Shown piece by piece: positions 22,647-34,897 of a stretch of DNA of 64,000 nucleotides. Position numbers and translations under genes: made by a program. Numbering within the stretch: the first letter of the stretch is position 1; each line of letters starts with the position of its first letter. The notes beneath the pieces were generated by a model. That model did not search any database. It was not told the origin of the DNA and worked only from the letters and a program-made list of their open reading frames with translations. Source of the DNA: Symsagittifera roscoffensis (Eukaryota; Xenacoelomorpha; Acoela; Convolutidae); NCBI RefSeq assembly GCF_963678635.1, contig NC_087062.1:40728672-40792671 (forward strand). Reading direction: 5' to 3'.

Positions 22647-25600
22647 ATGGATAATTTCAACTTGGATGAATTGATGGACCTGGCAGAGGCATATGTAGGA
22701 CCGATGATAGATGCGATCTATCGTCGGCTGATGGATCGAGACTTCGCTCTGGAGGACCCAGAGGTAGTCATGTTGCTGACCGCCCTGATCAACATCTTGG
22801 GGCATGACAACCGTGGGGACCGCCCCACGGAAGTCCTGTTGATGGCAGCATATGGAGAGAGGGGAGTACTAGACCGCCCGAACATGAGAGTGATGAGGTG
22901 GAGAAACGGGGCTCTCTCAGGGAGTGACTTGGCGAATGAGCCTGGATTGGGAAGTTCTAGGACTTACCAACCAGGTGAAATGCCTATGCCCTCCAAGCCC
23001 AAACCTGGGCTGACGAGAATGCATCAGGAGATGAACAGCGAGGCTGCCTCGTCTGGTTCACCACTGAGAGCAGCTGTGCCACCAAAGAGGGCGAAAGTAG
23101 GACAAAAGGTTCAGACGAACCAAACCATGCAAGATCTGGATGGGATGAAGGATGAACTGGAAAGGACGAAGAGGGAGCTGGACGAGATGACCAAAAGCAT
23201 GCTCATTATGGAGGACGATCGGGACATGTGGAGAAGGTTGTTCGAAGACTGCAACAAAAAGCAGGGTCAAGAAATTGAGCGCTTGAGGCAGGACTACAAA
23301 GAGCAATCGGAACAGATGGCTTTGACAACGGCCGTGGAGAAAGTGATACCTGCAAGGAGTATTCCTCGTGGGCAGTCCCCGATGGAGCTCTTGACGCCTC
23401 GAGAAATGAGTCAAACAACGGAGACACGGCTCCCGACAGCGACAGATCGAGTGACAATCGCGGACCCTAGTGACACCTTGGGTGACCCCGTCGTGGAACA
23501 AACGGTGAGGAAGCTGATAGAGACAGCTGGACGACTGGTCGCCAACAAGAATGCGCCAGGTTCCGGGGTGACTGCACCCTATGGAACGATCGACGACACG
23601 GGCAGAGTACGACTCTCCCAGACCGTGATCAGACAGGGGATAAGTGACGTGACGCCACTCATAGGGAGCTCGAAGGCCCCAGAGAGAAGAATACAGAAGA
23701 TGTCAGCGAAGAAAGAGTCTCTTGTAATAGACGTACAAAAGAACAATCAATTGAGATATAATTTTACGGGAGTTCGGGAGACAGATCCGAGAGCTTGCTT
23801 CAATCGAGCGACTTCGAACCCGGCAGTAAACCTGCAGCAACCGCCACTGGGGACATCACATCTGATACTGGGAGACAGCTTGGTCAGAGTACTATCGAAT
23901 TTGAGGAGCTCTTGGGTCACCACGGTGATGGCCTTCGGAGGCGCGACGATAGCCCATTTATATCGGATGGTGGAACTAATGAATCCAGGGAGGACCCCCA
24001 ATGTGATGATCCTGGTTGGAACGAACGACATCTCCAGAGGTTCGGATGAGCAGGAAGCACTATGGGAATCAATGATGGTGTGCTTGTTTACTACCCTCTG
24101 GCAGAAATTCAATTGCGCGGTATTGACAGTTTGCACTGTGCCAATGAACACGAGGAGCTTGACAGCAGCAGGAAGAAGGCACAACGAAGGAGTCGTCAGG
24201 TGGAATAACATCTTGAGGAATCCCGCAAGTCGGAACGCCGGAAGAATGATCCTCATGGACATCGAACATGAGTTGAGAGCTATGGATCCGGCCAGACTGA
24301 CCACGGACGGCATCCACTTCGATAGTATCGAAGGACAGGCTTGGTTGAATCGAGTCTTCCAAGAGCGGTTGGATGAACTAGAGGCGGAACTCTTTGACAC
24401 AGGAGTGCTGAAGGAAGAAGGAACAGCGAATGACGCGGTGATTACCACCTTTGTGCCTCCTAGCCTGGAAACACGCTTGGGGACGGTCCCGGCCGTCACG
24501 AACTACAGACAACAGAGCTCCAGCGAACCAGGTCAAAACACAGACGTACAGGATCGATTGGGAGAAGCGCCGATGAAGAGGACCATCCATCCTAGGAGAA
24601 GAATAGGACCTGTCAACCCAATCGAAGAGACAACCAGCACGTCTAGATCAGACACGAGATCGGAGACGACAAGTACCAGTCGAGAGGAGAGACGCCCGGG
24701 CAGAGGCTCGTTGATGTGGTCAAGACCCATACCGTCTCGCTGGCATGTATATAAAGACGAACTGATGAAGCTGGATCTCCAGAGGGTAAGCTTCATTGAA
24801 GATGCAAGGAGGATGCTGAATGGAGCGACGCTATCCGTCAGCAGATTGTACTCGATAACCGGCGTAGACTGGTTGATAGCCGCTAGCATAAATTTCAGCT
24901 CCACGACGGTCTTGAGATTTTCTGACCTAGAGGTACTGCCCTCTAACAACACAATGGGACAAGTGAATGCGAGACCATTGCAAGATGTGAGATTGAATCA
25001 TGATGAAGGGAATCGAGAAGAGAGACCTGGAAGATGTCTAGTGACAAAGGCGCCGATCGGACAACATGTGAAGATGTTCAGGCAAGTAAGCTCACCTCCA
25101 GGTCATGTAAAGGAGAGAATATACCCAAAACTAGTGAATCAAGATGGTGATGTCCAAAGATACGGCGGGTTGAAAGCGATAAAGAAAGATGAGACCATCT
25201 TCGCCGCCTATTACAAAGCAGAAATGAGGAAGGCCAAGATCATGATAGTAGCGAATTCAGAGTTCGTGTATACCTCCAAGTCTCTGTTTTGGCCGGACGT
25301 TAAAATGTTGGCAGCGGTCGATCTGGACCTACTGCAATCGGTATCTCTGGCTATAGGGGTACAAAGGCAGACGGACATGAACCCAATTACGATCGTGTTT
25401 GCTGGCATCAATGACCATCTACACAGTAGATGTTTTCTGAGCAGACTCAGAGATCCTACAACGGCAGAGAATGCTGTGTGGCCAGCGATAAAAGATATCC
25501 TTGAGTCGATGGGTGAAGTGGTGGATGCGACGAAGGAGGGGTCGTTCACCAAAATGACACCGAGAGTAGTATTCGCGTTGTCTCCGGGGGTATGCACATC

Positions 25601-28600
25601 TCCCGGATGGACTGAAATTCGTGCATGCAATTGTGACCTTGCTTTCGGAGAGAAAATGTGATGTGATCATATCAGCCCCAAATCGCATGATAGAGATGGA
25701 GAACCTGAGGCCACTCAGGGCTGAACTACCTGCAGTGTGGTCAGATATCTCGAACGCGATGAGAGGACTCAAGGACCATTCGCTGCACATGTTAGTGTTA
25801 GACGAGGTGCTGGGGTTGGAACTGTCCAATTTCAGTAGACAACTCAAGCTTAAGCGGGGAATAGACGACGACCATCGAGTGATCATAGCGATGTCAAACG
25901 ACTTATGGTTCCGAGCAATGGAAGTGACAGGTGAAAACACGAGAAGGAAAAATTCGCTAGAGACTAGAGCTCACTTGGAGGCGATGGTTTTGAGAACCAA
26001 GCCGGTAGCCAACCAGTGGCTACACCTAAATCCTCAAGTAGCGGCATTGGGTACAGATGCTTTTGAGCAAGGCCCTGTGATGATCACGAAGATCCATGCC
26101 TACTTGTTAAAGGAGGTGAGCCTGGCGGAAAATGCTGGAGAAAAGACCGCTGAATTTGTAAACAGAATGTGTCAGATTACCCTGGAAACCTTCTGGACCA
26201 GGAAGTGAAGGGACAGGAAGGCTTTGAACGGACAGACAGCATGCTGGAAGGGTTGGGAGCCATTTGGACCGCGGTCCTACTTGGCAAAAGTCTACCCGAA
26301 AGTCTCTCATTACTTGATTAAGGAATTCCTCCAAGCAGTAGTGGAAGTGTCAATAGTGGAACTAATAGCCTTGTTCGTGACTTTTGGAGCAGAGAGTTTC
26401 GTGAAAGGACCGGCGATTCTGCTCACCGAAGGAATCCAGAACCTGCGGTTAGATGGACTTCTAACACTGATTGCGATTACCCACGGAAACTTGGGAGGAC
26501 TAATGAAATTGACACTTTGTCCAGATCAGATGAGAGAGAGAGTGAGGAATTTAGATATGAAGAAATCCACGGACTCGTGGAATAAGATAAGAGACCTGAG
26601 ACACATTCTTATCCAATATCTCTTACAACAAAATCGCTTTGGAACGGGAATAGATGAGACTATCGAAAGAGAAGAAGATGTTAGACGACATGTTGGAGGC
26701 ATGCCCCTGTTAACCAATCTGAGCTTGGCTATGAGAACCGATCCCTTAGCACTGATCAGAGGAGTCACGGAGTTTGTGACAGTGATCTATGGACCAGCAG
26801 TCACGTTTGCGTTCCCTGACGTTAAGGTGGAGGCGTATAGGAGGTCGGTGCTGCACCTGAACCTCATATCAGCAGTGGACGGTAGTGCACTGAGCTGGTG
26901 TGAGCAGCACATATTGCGGGAGCTCATGAGTGAAGATATGTTATTTGCGAAAATATTAGAGCCAGAGATGACAGTCATCAATTTTGACGATCACTTCCGT
27001 GATCGCATGGGAGAAGTAGAAAGAGGACACATCGAGGTGTTTCCGAAGCTTTGGAATCTGAGACCCTATGATAAAACGAATGGTGAGATAACCAGTGTGC
27101 CTCGTCTCACTGCAGCATATCATAAAGTGAGAGAAGAGACGAAATACTGGGGTGATTACGAGAAGCTGCCGGAGGCAATCCCTGAATTCCCTTTCATAAG
27201 AAGGATGTTGCTCGGAGCAGTCTCCGTGGTACAAACTCCTAGGTTGAGAGCATTCGAAACCAATGAAAGGAGAGTAGGGAATTTTGTAGCAACGATGGAT
27301 GCATACTTTGTGGGGAGAAATGCCGCCGTGTTACAGTACACACAATTTGCCTATACGGATCAAGCGACGAGAAGGCGAATAAGCAACGCCGCGACTCCCA
27401 AGCCTGGAAGATTTGATGAGGAATGGGCGGGATTAGGCTTAGCGCCTATGAAGATGAGAGGCAGGTCCGAACTGCCTGAGGCCTCCTTGATCCTGACTAG
27501 TGTGAAACCGGAGTTGACGGTAGTAGGAACGCTGCGAACGAGAACTTTTCTAGCACCCTTCGGCTGCGAGGAAATCAAAGTGGTCCATGGAGAAGAGGAA
27601 GATAGATCGGCCGGTAAATTGATCATACTGAAGTTTCCGGAAGGAACCGACAATGATAAACAAGGACCCTCGAGCTCAAAGAAAGATATGTCAGAAGGAG
27701 ATGACGGACAGGGAGGAAGCCGTCAAACCGAAGAACCCATGCAACAAGATGCAAGTCAAGCTGGTGGGGAAGACGACAGGGCATCGACAGGAGGGGTATC
27801 CAGCCTGGATTTCAATATCTTCAGTGATCTTGAGCACAACGCGGATACGTTAGAGACGACTGAGCCAGCGGATGAAGGCATTTCGACACTGGAGCCTCCG
27901 TCAGCCTTTATGGAGATGAAACGGAATTTGCCGGAGAGCAGCTCTCCTGGCAATTCAAGAAATAACGAACAAAGAATCCTCATGGAATCACCTAGAAGAA
28001 GAAGAATAGAGGGCTCAGCCAGAGTACCTTTCTTGGGAACGTTGCCCGAAGAAGAATGGGAAGTACATCACCGAGACCATGAAAGTAGGACGGGATGCAG
28101 ATTGGACAGAGTGGCGTTCATGGAAGAAGTCTGGACAGTGTTTCAGAGCTATGGGACCCAGTCCATTCTGAAAACGGGTCTCAACCGACCCTTGATGCGG
28201 GAAGTCCTTGACAAGCTTGATGAGTGTGAAGGGAGATTGAGTGAGTTGTTGATTGACTCAGCCACTGATGAAAGTGAAACGAAATCTCCCATCAAGATGA
28301 CACCGCAGGACGATAAAGGAAAGGTGGTATATCTGTCAAGAACCAGGAGAGGAACGATGCGATCGAAATTGGTGATTGATAAGATCAACGCGATGAAAAT
28401 GAAGTTAGGCAGCAGAGTGATGCCGAGGAGAGTAGGAAAGACGAAGGTGGATTCGCAGATATCGATGAAAGCTGTCAATTCAGCGAAAAGGAAACTAGTC
28501 GAAGAGGTCATGGATTTGGGACAAGGTGATTATCAATTGCCTGGCACAGATAAAATGTTGACTGATATAGCGATGGTGCCACCCATTCTCATGGCGGGAA

Positions 28601-29810
28601 TAAAGTCATCAGGTTATAAATCCAAAAGGAGTGACCGCGCTCTGACTGGAGCAACCTTAGAAATGGAAATACTCAGCCAATGTGGAGAGAGAACAATGAA
28701 AGACTTTAAGCCATCTCCCATGAATCACGGAAAAGGAAATGTCGCAGGACAACTAGTACCAGTAGAATACAACCGACTGACAGTATCGGAGGCCGTGTCG
28801 ATAGATGAACCCGCCGGTGGATACATGGAGATGTTGGAGTACCGAAACTTGGCTAGAGGGTATGTGATAGCTCTGGAAGATAAGAGTGCCATGGAGGGTT
28901 ATCTGGAGACAATGTTGCAAGGCACCACCCTCAAGCAGAAGGCGTACGGGACTTTAGCGTCGTCTGAGATACAGGCAGAAACGATGGAGCAGTTGGTGAG
29001 CCTTCCATGGAAAGCAGTGGTGTTACGGTACTTCGAGGAAGAGATGAGGACTGCGACAAGAATACACGCTCTCATGGCAGTACCTTACATAAGAACAGAG
29101 TTACAACTGAGGTTTGCCTGGTGCATGATGGGATTGACTCGCGAGGAATATGATTCAGAAGAAAGGAAGAGGTCAAAAGAAGAGAAGGTTTTCCTTATGA
29201 CGAACCTGAGGGATCTGATAGTCCAAGAGGGAGCAGCAGTAGCATGTGCGAAGCGGAGAGACGCTCTCTGTTTCATTCGATTCATGATGGAGCAGATTTC
29301 AGTACCTGCACTGAACACCTGTGTTAAAATGTTGAGGGAAGGCGATGAGCGAACGAAAGCCTTATTCTTGCTAGCACTGCTGGATATGCAGCAAAGTAAA
29401 CCGATGAGGGTGAACATGATAGAACCCGAGGAATTAGAACCTATAAAAAAGATAGACGAAATCAGGAGATTCTCAAACAAGGAGCTGAGACTCACTAAAG
29501 AATCTATGGGGGCATTGCCGAAATCCAGTGAATTCTGTGGACCGATCAAGAAGAAATCGTATAGCTACGTATCCGGAATCATAGGGATCGCGTACAATCC
29601 TTTCCTGAGTGAAGACAAACGCGATTGCTTCTTCGATTATGAGCAGGCGGTGTTACTAAGATTCTGGACGTCCAGAATTGTGACGATTAAAAGCGTTAAC
29701 AATCCAGGCCAAATTGGGACTGGTCTTGGAAGAAGAGATGACTGCACCTTCAGTACCAAAATCCGACAAAAGAGTGGAGTTTGGGTTGGGATTCTCAGAT
29801 GAATTACTGA
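22647..29810 (+). mobile_element. Second coding block of copy 1
   Basis: The start at 22647 (MDNFNLDELM) is chosen because the same ATG opens the block in copy 2 (47854) and in its internal duplicate (50959). Parts: N-terminal helical region, coiled coil about 23130-23320, SGNH-hydrolase-like domain 23850-24370, a basic Ser/Thr/Arg-rich linker, a second region with GINDH (about 25230-25640), then about 4 kb of unrecognised sequence with acidic low-complexity parts near 27600-27960. It is not an envelope: no signal peptide or clear membrane segment is seen. Broken, about three breaks. Confidence 0.75.
23850..24370 (+). mobile_element. SGNH/GDSL hydrolase-like domain in the second block, copy 1
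   Basis: All four SGNH blocks are seen in order: LILGDSLVRV (block I, catalytic Ser), MAFGGATI (block II Gly), ILVGTNDIS (block III, G-x-N-D) and TTDGIHFD (block V, D-x-x-H). About 150 residues separate the first and last, as expected. Members hydrolyse ester or acetyl bonds; related esterase domains are known in CR1-type LINEs and in some viruses. The substrate cannot be inferred. Confidence 0.75.
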
Positions 29811-29950
29811 GAACGAGCTTGATGGCAGTGTGGGAATTGATGAGGCCAACAAGGTGTCCTAGTCCCAACGGTGACTCGGTATTACGGGCGACACAAGACG
29901 TGCAGAGGGAGCTGAATGCAGACTGTAACCTGCGTGACCTTAACATCAAA

Positions 29951-30408
29951 CACTTTTCCTTGTGATCTAAAGAAAAATTTAAAAATTATTTTACGAGAGT
30001 TAAAATATAGTGAACTTCAGATAAAAGTTTATATTTACCATCATAACGAGAATATTGAGTAAGCAGCATTCCGTGTGGTTTGAAAGCCTCGTCTTTTTTT
30101 AGTTCTTTCAAGAAGTCGAATTCCGACGATATGATTCCATTTGTAAAATTCTTCTTCAAGCTCTCTTGAGGGTCATCATCAACCTAGAAAGATGAATTTC
30201 TTTTGTAGCAGATACTGGTACGAGAGCATACACGCACCAGCAGATTTAGATAGGAGGTGCAAAGGGCGGACGCCCCCACCCCTCAGGGATTCGACCCCTG
30301 CCGACCAAAAGGTTCCCCCTTTGTACTTTTTTGAGATATCCATTTTTGGCTGACTGCCCCTCAAAATTTTCTAAAAGGCGCCTTTGGCCCCAAAATATAC
30401 TATTTCTG
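29951..30408 (-). pseudogene. HAT1: HAT1 scrap with one whole exon, between the two units
   Basis: Copy of 6025-6480: the first 16 bp of one exon (29951-29966), the complete 145-bp exon at 30039-30183, and the left part of the MITE (30235-30408). It begins exactly where copy 1 of the element stops. A 20-bp unmatched stretch separates it from the next unit at 30431. Confidence 0.85.
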
Positions 30409-31557
30409 TTGTACTAATTAATTTTTCCAATAGACAAAAACAAGGTAAATAAGCCAATAAATTCAGTTCAACATCCAGAAAGCTAGAAAAAAAACTATTT
30501 CAGAGAAAAAAATCACATTTCAGAACTTGCATACTCCAACTACATAGCAAGGCACATGTAAGATGTAGGTTGTACATAAGTAATTTACCAATTCTAATTT
30601 CCTTCGATTTGACCACATTGTGAACAAACTTACTTACGGGAAAAAACTATAGCATCCGGTTGCAATACCCTTGCTTATCGCATGGGTAAAAATAAATATT
30701 GAATGGAACGGGTATTTTTAATGTATACATTCTGAACGCAGGTCTGTTGGTTGAAGAAAGTGCAGCTTTAAAAAAAATGATTTTATGGACAAAATCTTTA
30801 GAAGAACAAGTCTATGTTCCGAACTGATAACACTGGCTAAACGCGAGCACAATCATCTCATAGGTAAACATACAGTGCACATTAATTAATCGGAAGGAAG
30901 AGTACAGATCACACAAACTCTCGCACTGTTTCATGATCTCATCGCAGTATGGCATGGAACCCCTACATTTTTACGGTGCTTTATCTGTAAATTTATCTTG
31001 GTATGTGTCCACTTTTAAGATTGTACGCCTTTTTAACGTTTGGTATAATTTTAGACTCTGATGATGAATTTGTTATTTTGAAAAAGTTTTGACGATTGAC
31101 TGTTTTTCTCTTGCAAAATTTAAAAAGAAAAATGAAAAATTTCCAAAAAAAAAATTTCCGCAAAATATCTTTTAACTCAAATACTTCCACCAATCAGGCT
31201 TTAGAAATCGCATTGATGATTATAAATGAAAGCAGCACTTTCAACAAGAGTCTGTGCTACGGGAAGTAGGCCGACAAAAAATAAACAGCTGGACGATGAT
31301 CCAAAAAAGCAAAAGATATCTAGTTTAAAAGAAAAACAGGTCTCGGTCGAACCACAAGCCTTGGTAGTATCAACCGAATGTGTTACCTCTACGTTAGATG
31401 CGCTGGGAGGCTGCTATATTTTTGAACTCATTATGAAGTAAGATGAAGCATCTGCGAAATCTTGTCAACCAAGTTGTTTAGGTGAAAAAAAGTCAAGTAC
31501 CCGTTTGCAACACCATTTATTATCGCGCGGGTGAAGAACAGAAACATAAATACAAAC

Positions 31558-32819
31558 ATTGTATAGAACTTCCACTCGGGGTCATCGTCTTCAATGAAAC
31601 TGGAGCCATCGATGAACCATGTGAGAAATGTCTGCATATCTTTGTGGTAGCTCAAAAACCCAGGAGTAGTGCTATCTGATTTAAATAGGCAGAAACACTT
31701 TTCCTTGTGATCTAAAGAAAACTTTAAAAATTATTTTACGAGAGTTAAAATATAGTGAACTTCAGATAAAAGTTTATATTTACCATCATAACGAGAATAT
31801 TGAGTAAGCAGCATTCCGTGTGGTTTGAAAGCCTCGTCTTTTTTTAGTTCTTTCAAGAAGTCGAATTCCGACGATATGATTCCATTTGTAAAATTCTTCT
31901 TCAAGCTCTCTTGAGGGTCATCATCAACCTAGAAAGATGAATTTCTTTTGTAGCAGATACTGGTACGAGAGCATACACGCACCAGCAGATTTAGGTAGGA
32001 GGTGCGAAGGGCGGACGCCCCCACCCCTCAGGGATTCGACCCCTGCCGACCAAAAGGTTCCCCCTTTGTACTTTTTTGAGATATCCATTTTTGGCTGACT
32101 GCCCCTCAAAATTTTCTAAAAGGCGCCTTTGGCCCAAAAATATACTAATTCTGAGGGGCGAGCACGCACCGAAAAAACGCAATATTTCGGTCAAAATTTT
32201 CCAAAAATTGCCTTAAAACGCTTTTTTTTTGCCTATTTTTGGTCAAAATGGGGTCTTTAGAGTGATTTGGGAGAGCTCAGAAAACCAATTTGGTCGACCT
32301 AAAAAAAGTCGACAATATTTTCAATTTTTTCTTTTGAAGATCTGCCCACCCCCTCGAAAAACCCTAGATCCGCCCCTGCATACAAAATTGCACATAATCA
32401 AGTAAAAATTTAACCTACCTTAGCTTCAATTGACTCCTCAATTCTTCCTGAATAATTAACGCGAATGAAGCATTTGAGAGTTCCGGCTGTGTAGTACATG
32501 TCTATTGCCAGGTCCTTGTATCCAAAAATTGTCTCACTGGCAACATAGTAAAAAAACTTAAAATCATAGAGGTCAAAGCAACTATTGCTCAGAACAAGGC
32601 TGTGTACTAACTCCTCTCCAAATATCTGATGAGCAAACTGTGGTTTAAACGTTACGCGATCATTTTCAAAGTCTTCGATTGAGTGAACTAAATAGGAACA
32701 TGATTCTAAACCAGTCAATAAAAAGTAGTAAGTTTAACTAAGAAAACGTGTTGTCGACCGCTAACCATAATGAAAAGTTATGCACTCAAGTGCTTCACTT
32801 TTGAAGGCCTCAACTTGTC
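31558..32819 (-). pseudogene. HAT1: Duplicated HAT1 5' exons (five exons)
   Basis: Exons 32819-32766, 32705-32612, 32536-32419, 31928-31784 and 31711-31558 match the leftmost gene and remain open with intact splice sites. The duplicated segment starts inside the large intron, so the exons for the acetyl-CoA-binding core are missing: downstream on the minus strand comes copy 1 of the retroelement instead. A transcript from here could encode at most an N-terminal fragment. Confidence 0.85.
31980..32378. mobile_element. hAT-like MITE, duplicated copy
   Basis: Essentially identical to 6309-6707 with the same flanking CATACA-type repeats, so it was carried along in the duplication and is not an independent insertion. 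Confidence 0.7.
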
Positions 32820-33084
32820 CTGAAAAAGCTTGAACCATATCTATCTAAAAAGATACCGAAACTTTCTCATAAAATCAGTAGAAGGAAAGTATTATCATAG
32901 TAACGGAGGTTACAGTCAGGAGTCGCTTCATCACATTCATTACGAGGCCAAACTGTGCATTGTAAGCATATTCCGCAACAAGGACGCTCCCTTTGTTCTT
33001 TACTTTCCTTTGATCGTTCCGACAAAATTTTCACATGTTTAAAGACTTGTCTCTGGCATCCAGAAACATACAGACACAAAATTG

Positions 33085-34897
33085 TGTGACATTCGACCAG
33101 AATGTGAAAAATGCAATCTCTGCAGAATTCGAATTTTTAGCAGCGAGCCTTCCGGATTGATGATTATTAAGAATTAAGAACGTTATTGGAACGATTGGCC
33201 AAACGGTGAGGGCCAGAATATTCTGGTATTATAAAATTTTAAAAATTCGAAGTGATGACGTAACATTTCTGTGTGCCAGTCGGTCATGTCTGGAGGTTTG
33301 ACCTTGAGAAACACGTAATTTTGGTGTGAAGTTTTAATTTTAAAAATTTCGAATGGAGCCTGTCATGCTCGGTTTTCTCGAACCAACTGAAAACGCAAAA
33401 ATCAAAAATCAGAACGTCCGAATTAACAATTGCGGGAAACTACTCAAGAAAAAGGCAGGAAATTGCTATTCGCAATTTCTCGATACGAAATAATCAGAGA
33501 GTAGAGCTGTCTTATCCTGAAAACAGGAGAATAGAATACAGACTTGAGAAAGGACGACTATTCGAACGGAAAGGAGTGAACATTCAATGGAAGAGTGGAC
33601 AACTCGAGTGTCCCAATGGTTCATTCAGAAACTTTGATTCTTGAGACAGAACTTACTTCTGTTGTTAAAACTAATTAGCATCAAACTTGTTCAGTTATAT
33701 TATTAGTTCTCAAGCTGCTTATCTTTTAGTTATTCCTCATACTCAAGTGCATCGACATGTGAGTTCTCAATTTAAATTTCTCGAGTGTATTTTATGATAG
33801 TTATGTTGAGATAAGGCGAGTTTCAGGTTGATCCATCTGAAATGGATCAAAGTTCCACTGTCCAATAAGAAGTAACTAAGCGGATTGTTCCGACCCGGTT
33901 TTTAACGGCGTTCATGTATTTTGGGTATTTCGAGACCTAAGTATGGGGACGTTTTTATTTCTAGAGTGGGGGGGTATTTTGGTAGTGGCCTTTAAGCTGT
34001 AACGGGTTCCAGTCTCATGTCGCAAGCGAACCGAATTGGCTCCGACCGTTCTTGAGGTAGAAAAACACAAGAGATAGTGTCCCTGACTCTTGAGCCAATG
34101 GTTATAGGGCCTATTTTTCTTAAGCCTCATGTGTGACTACAGTAGACGAATGTTACACTGAGAAACGTCAGAAACGGCCATTTTGGCAAAGAAATATAAG
34201 AAAAACACAACAACATTAGTTGCGCGGATGAGAAGTACGAAAATTGTGAGAAAAAACAATAGCCGATTGCAGAAATAGCAGTGAACACTCCGAGTTGCAA
34301 CCATTGTGTCGCTACAATAGTTGCAGGGCCGTTGCAGACAACGGTGAAGGGTGGAGGACAGCCTTCCGGATTAAGAGGAAGTCAAGATTAGCGAGCTTGA
34401 TTCAGTGGATTCAAGAATCCGGAAGGGTTTCGGGACTGAAACTTTTAGCCTGTTATATAGACTTTTAGCTTCTTGTCATGTCCTGATTTGAATTTAATTA
34501 ACATCTGGATTCATTTTGATAAGGATGAGAAGCTAGGAGTTGGGGGAAAGGGTTGATCCATCTTCGATGGAGATGATGATTTTTATCTACTGAACAAAAA
34601 CAATAGTAATATAATCAATAGTAGTAGCCCTGTTTTTTGGAGTGACCTCTTGGTCTGGGGATACTCAAACCCAGCCATGAGCTCACTATTTCTGCATGTA
34701 ATCTAGTTAATTTGAGTGTTTTGACCGAAGCCGGAAGCAGTAACGTTTTTGTCGACCCGATGTTAGAAAAGACCACCGAAAGTACTGGCTTGGTAGAGAC
34801 GGTGAAAAGCATGCAAAGCTCTGTTTAGACGTTAGCCAGTCGTCTTAAGACTTAGTTTTGTTTTCCGTCGATATGTATCTTCCGGGCGAATTTTACA
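33085..34897 (+). mobile_element. 5' LTR of copy 2 with nested solo LTR (33272-34157)
   Basis: Same structure as the LTR of copy 1. Without the nested 886-bp solo LTR and its CTG duplication it is 924 bp. The ends are TGTGACATTCG and CGAATTTTACA. Confidence 0.85.

Larger units (their letters stand above)
7414..29950 (+). mobile_element. Giant Ty3/Gypsy LTR element, copy 1 (3' end missing)
   Basis: Fossil element of the Gypsy class, about 22.5 kb as it stands. Parts in order: 5' LTR 7414-9229 with a nested solo LTR, leader 9230-12206, gag block 12207-15600, pol block about 15700-22248, spacer 22249-22646, second coding block 22647-29810. It ends at about 29950 where it abuts a HAT1 scrap, and no 3' LTR follows. 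The gag block contains a 670-bp internal repeat. The copy is broken, with on the order of ten breaks. Up to about 13880 it is almost identical to copy 2; after that it differs by a few percent, so the two bodies are separate family members. Confidence 0.93.
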
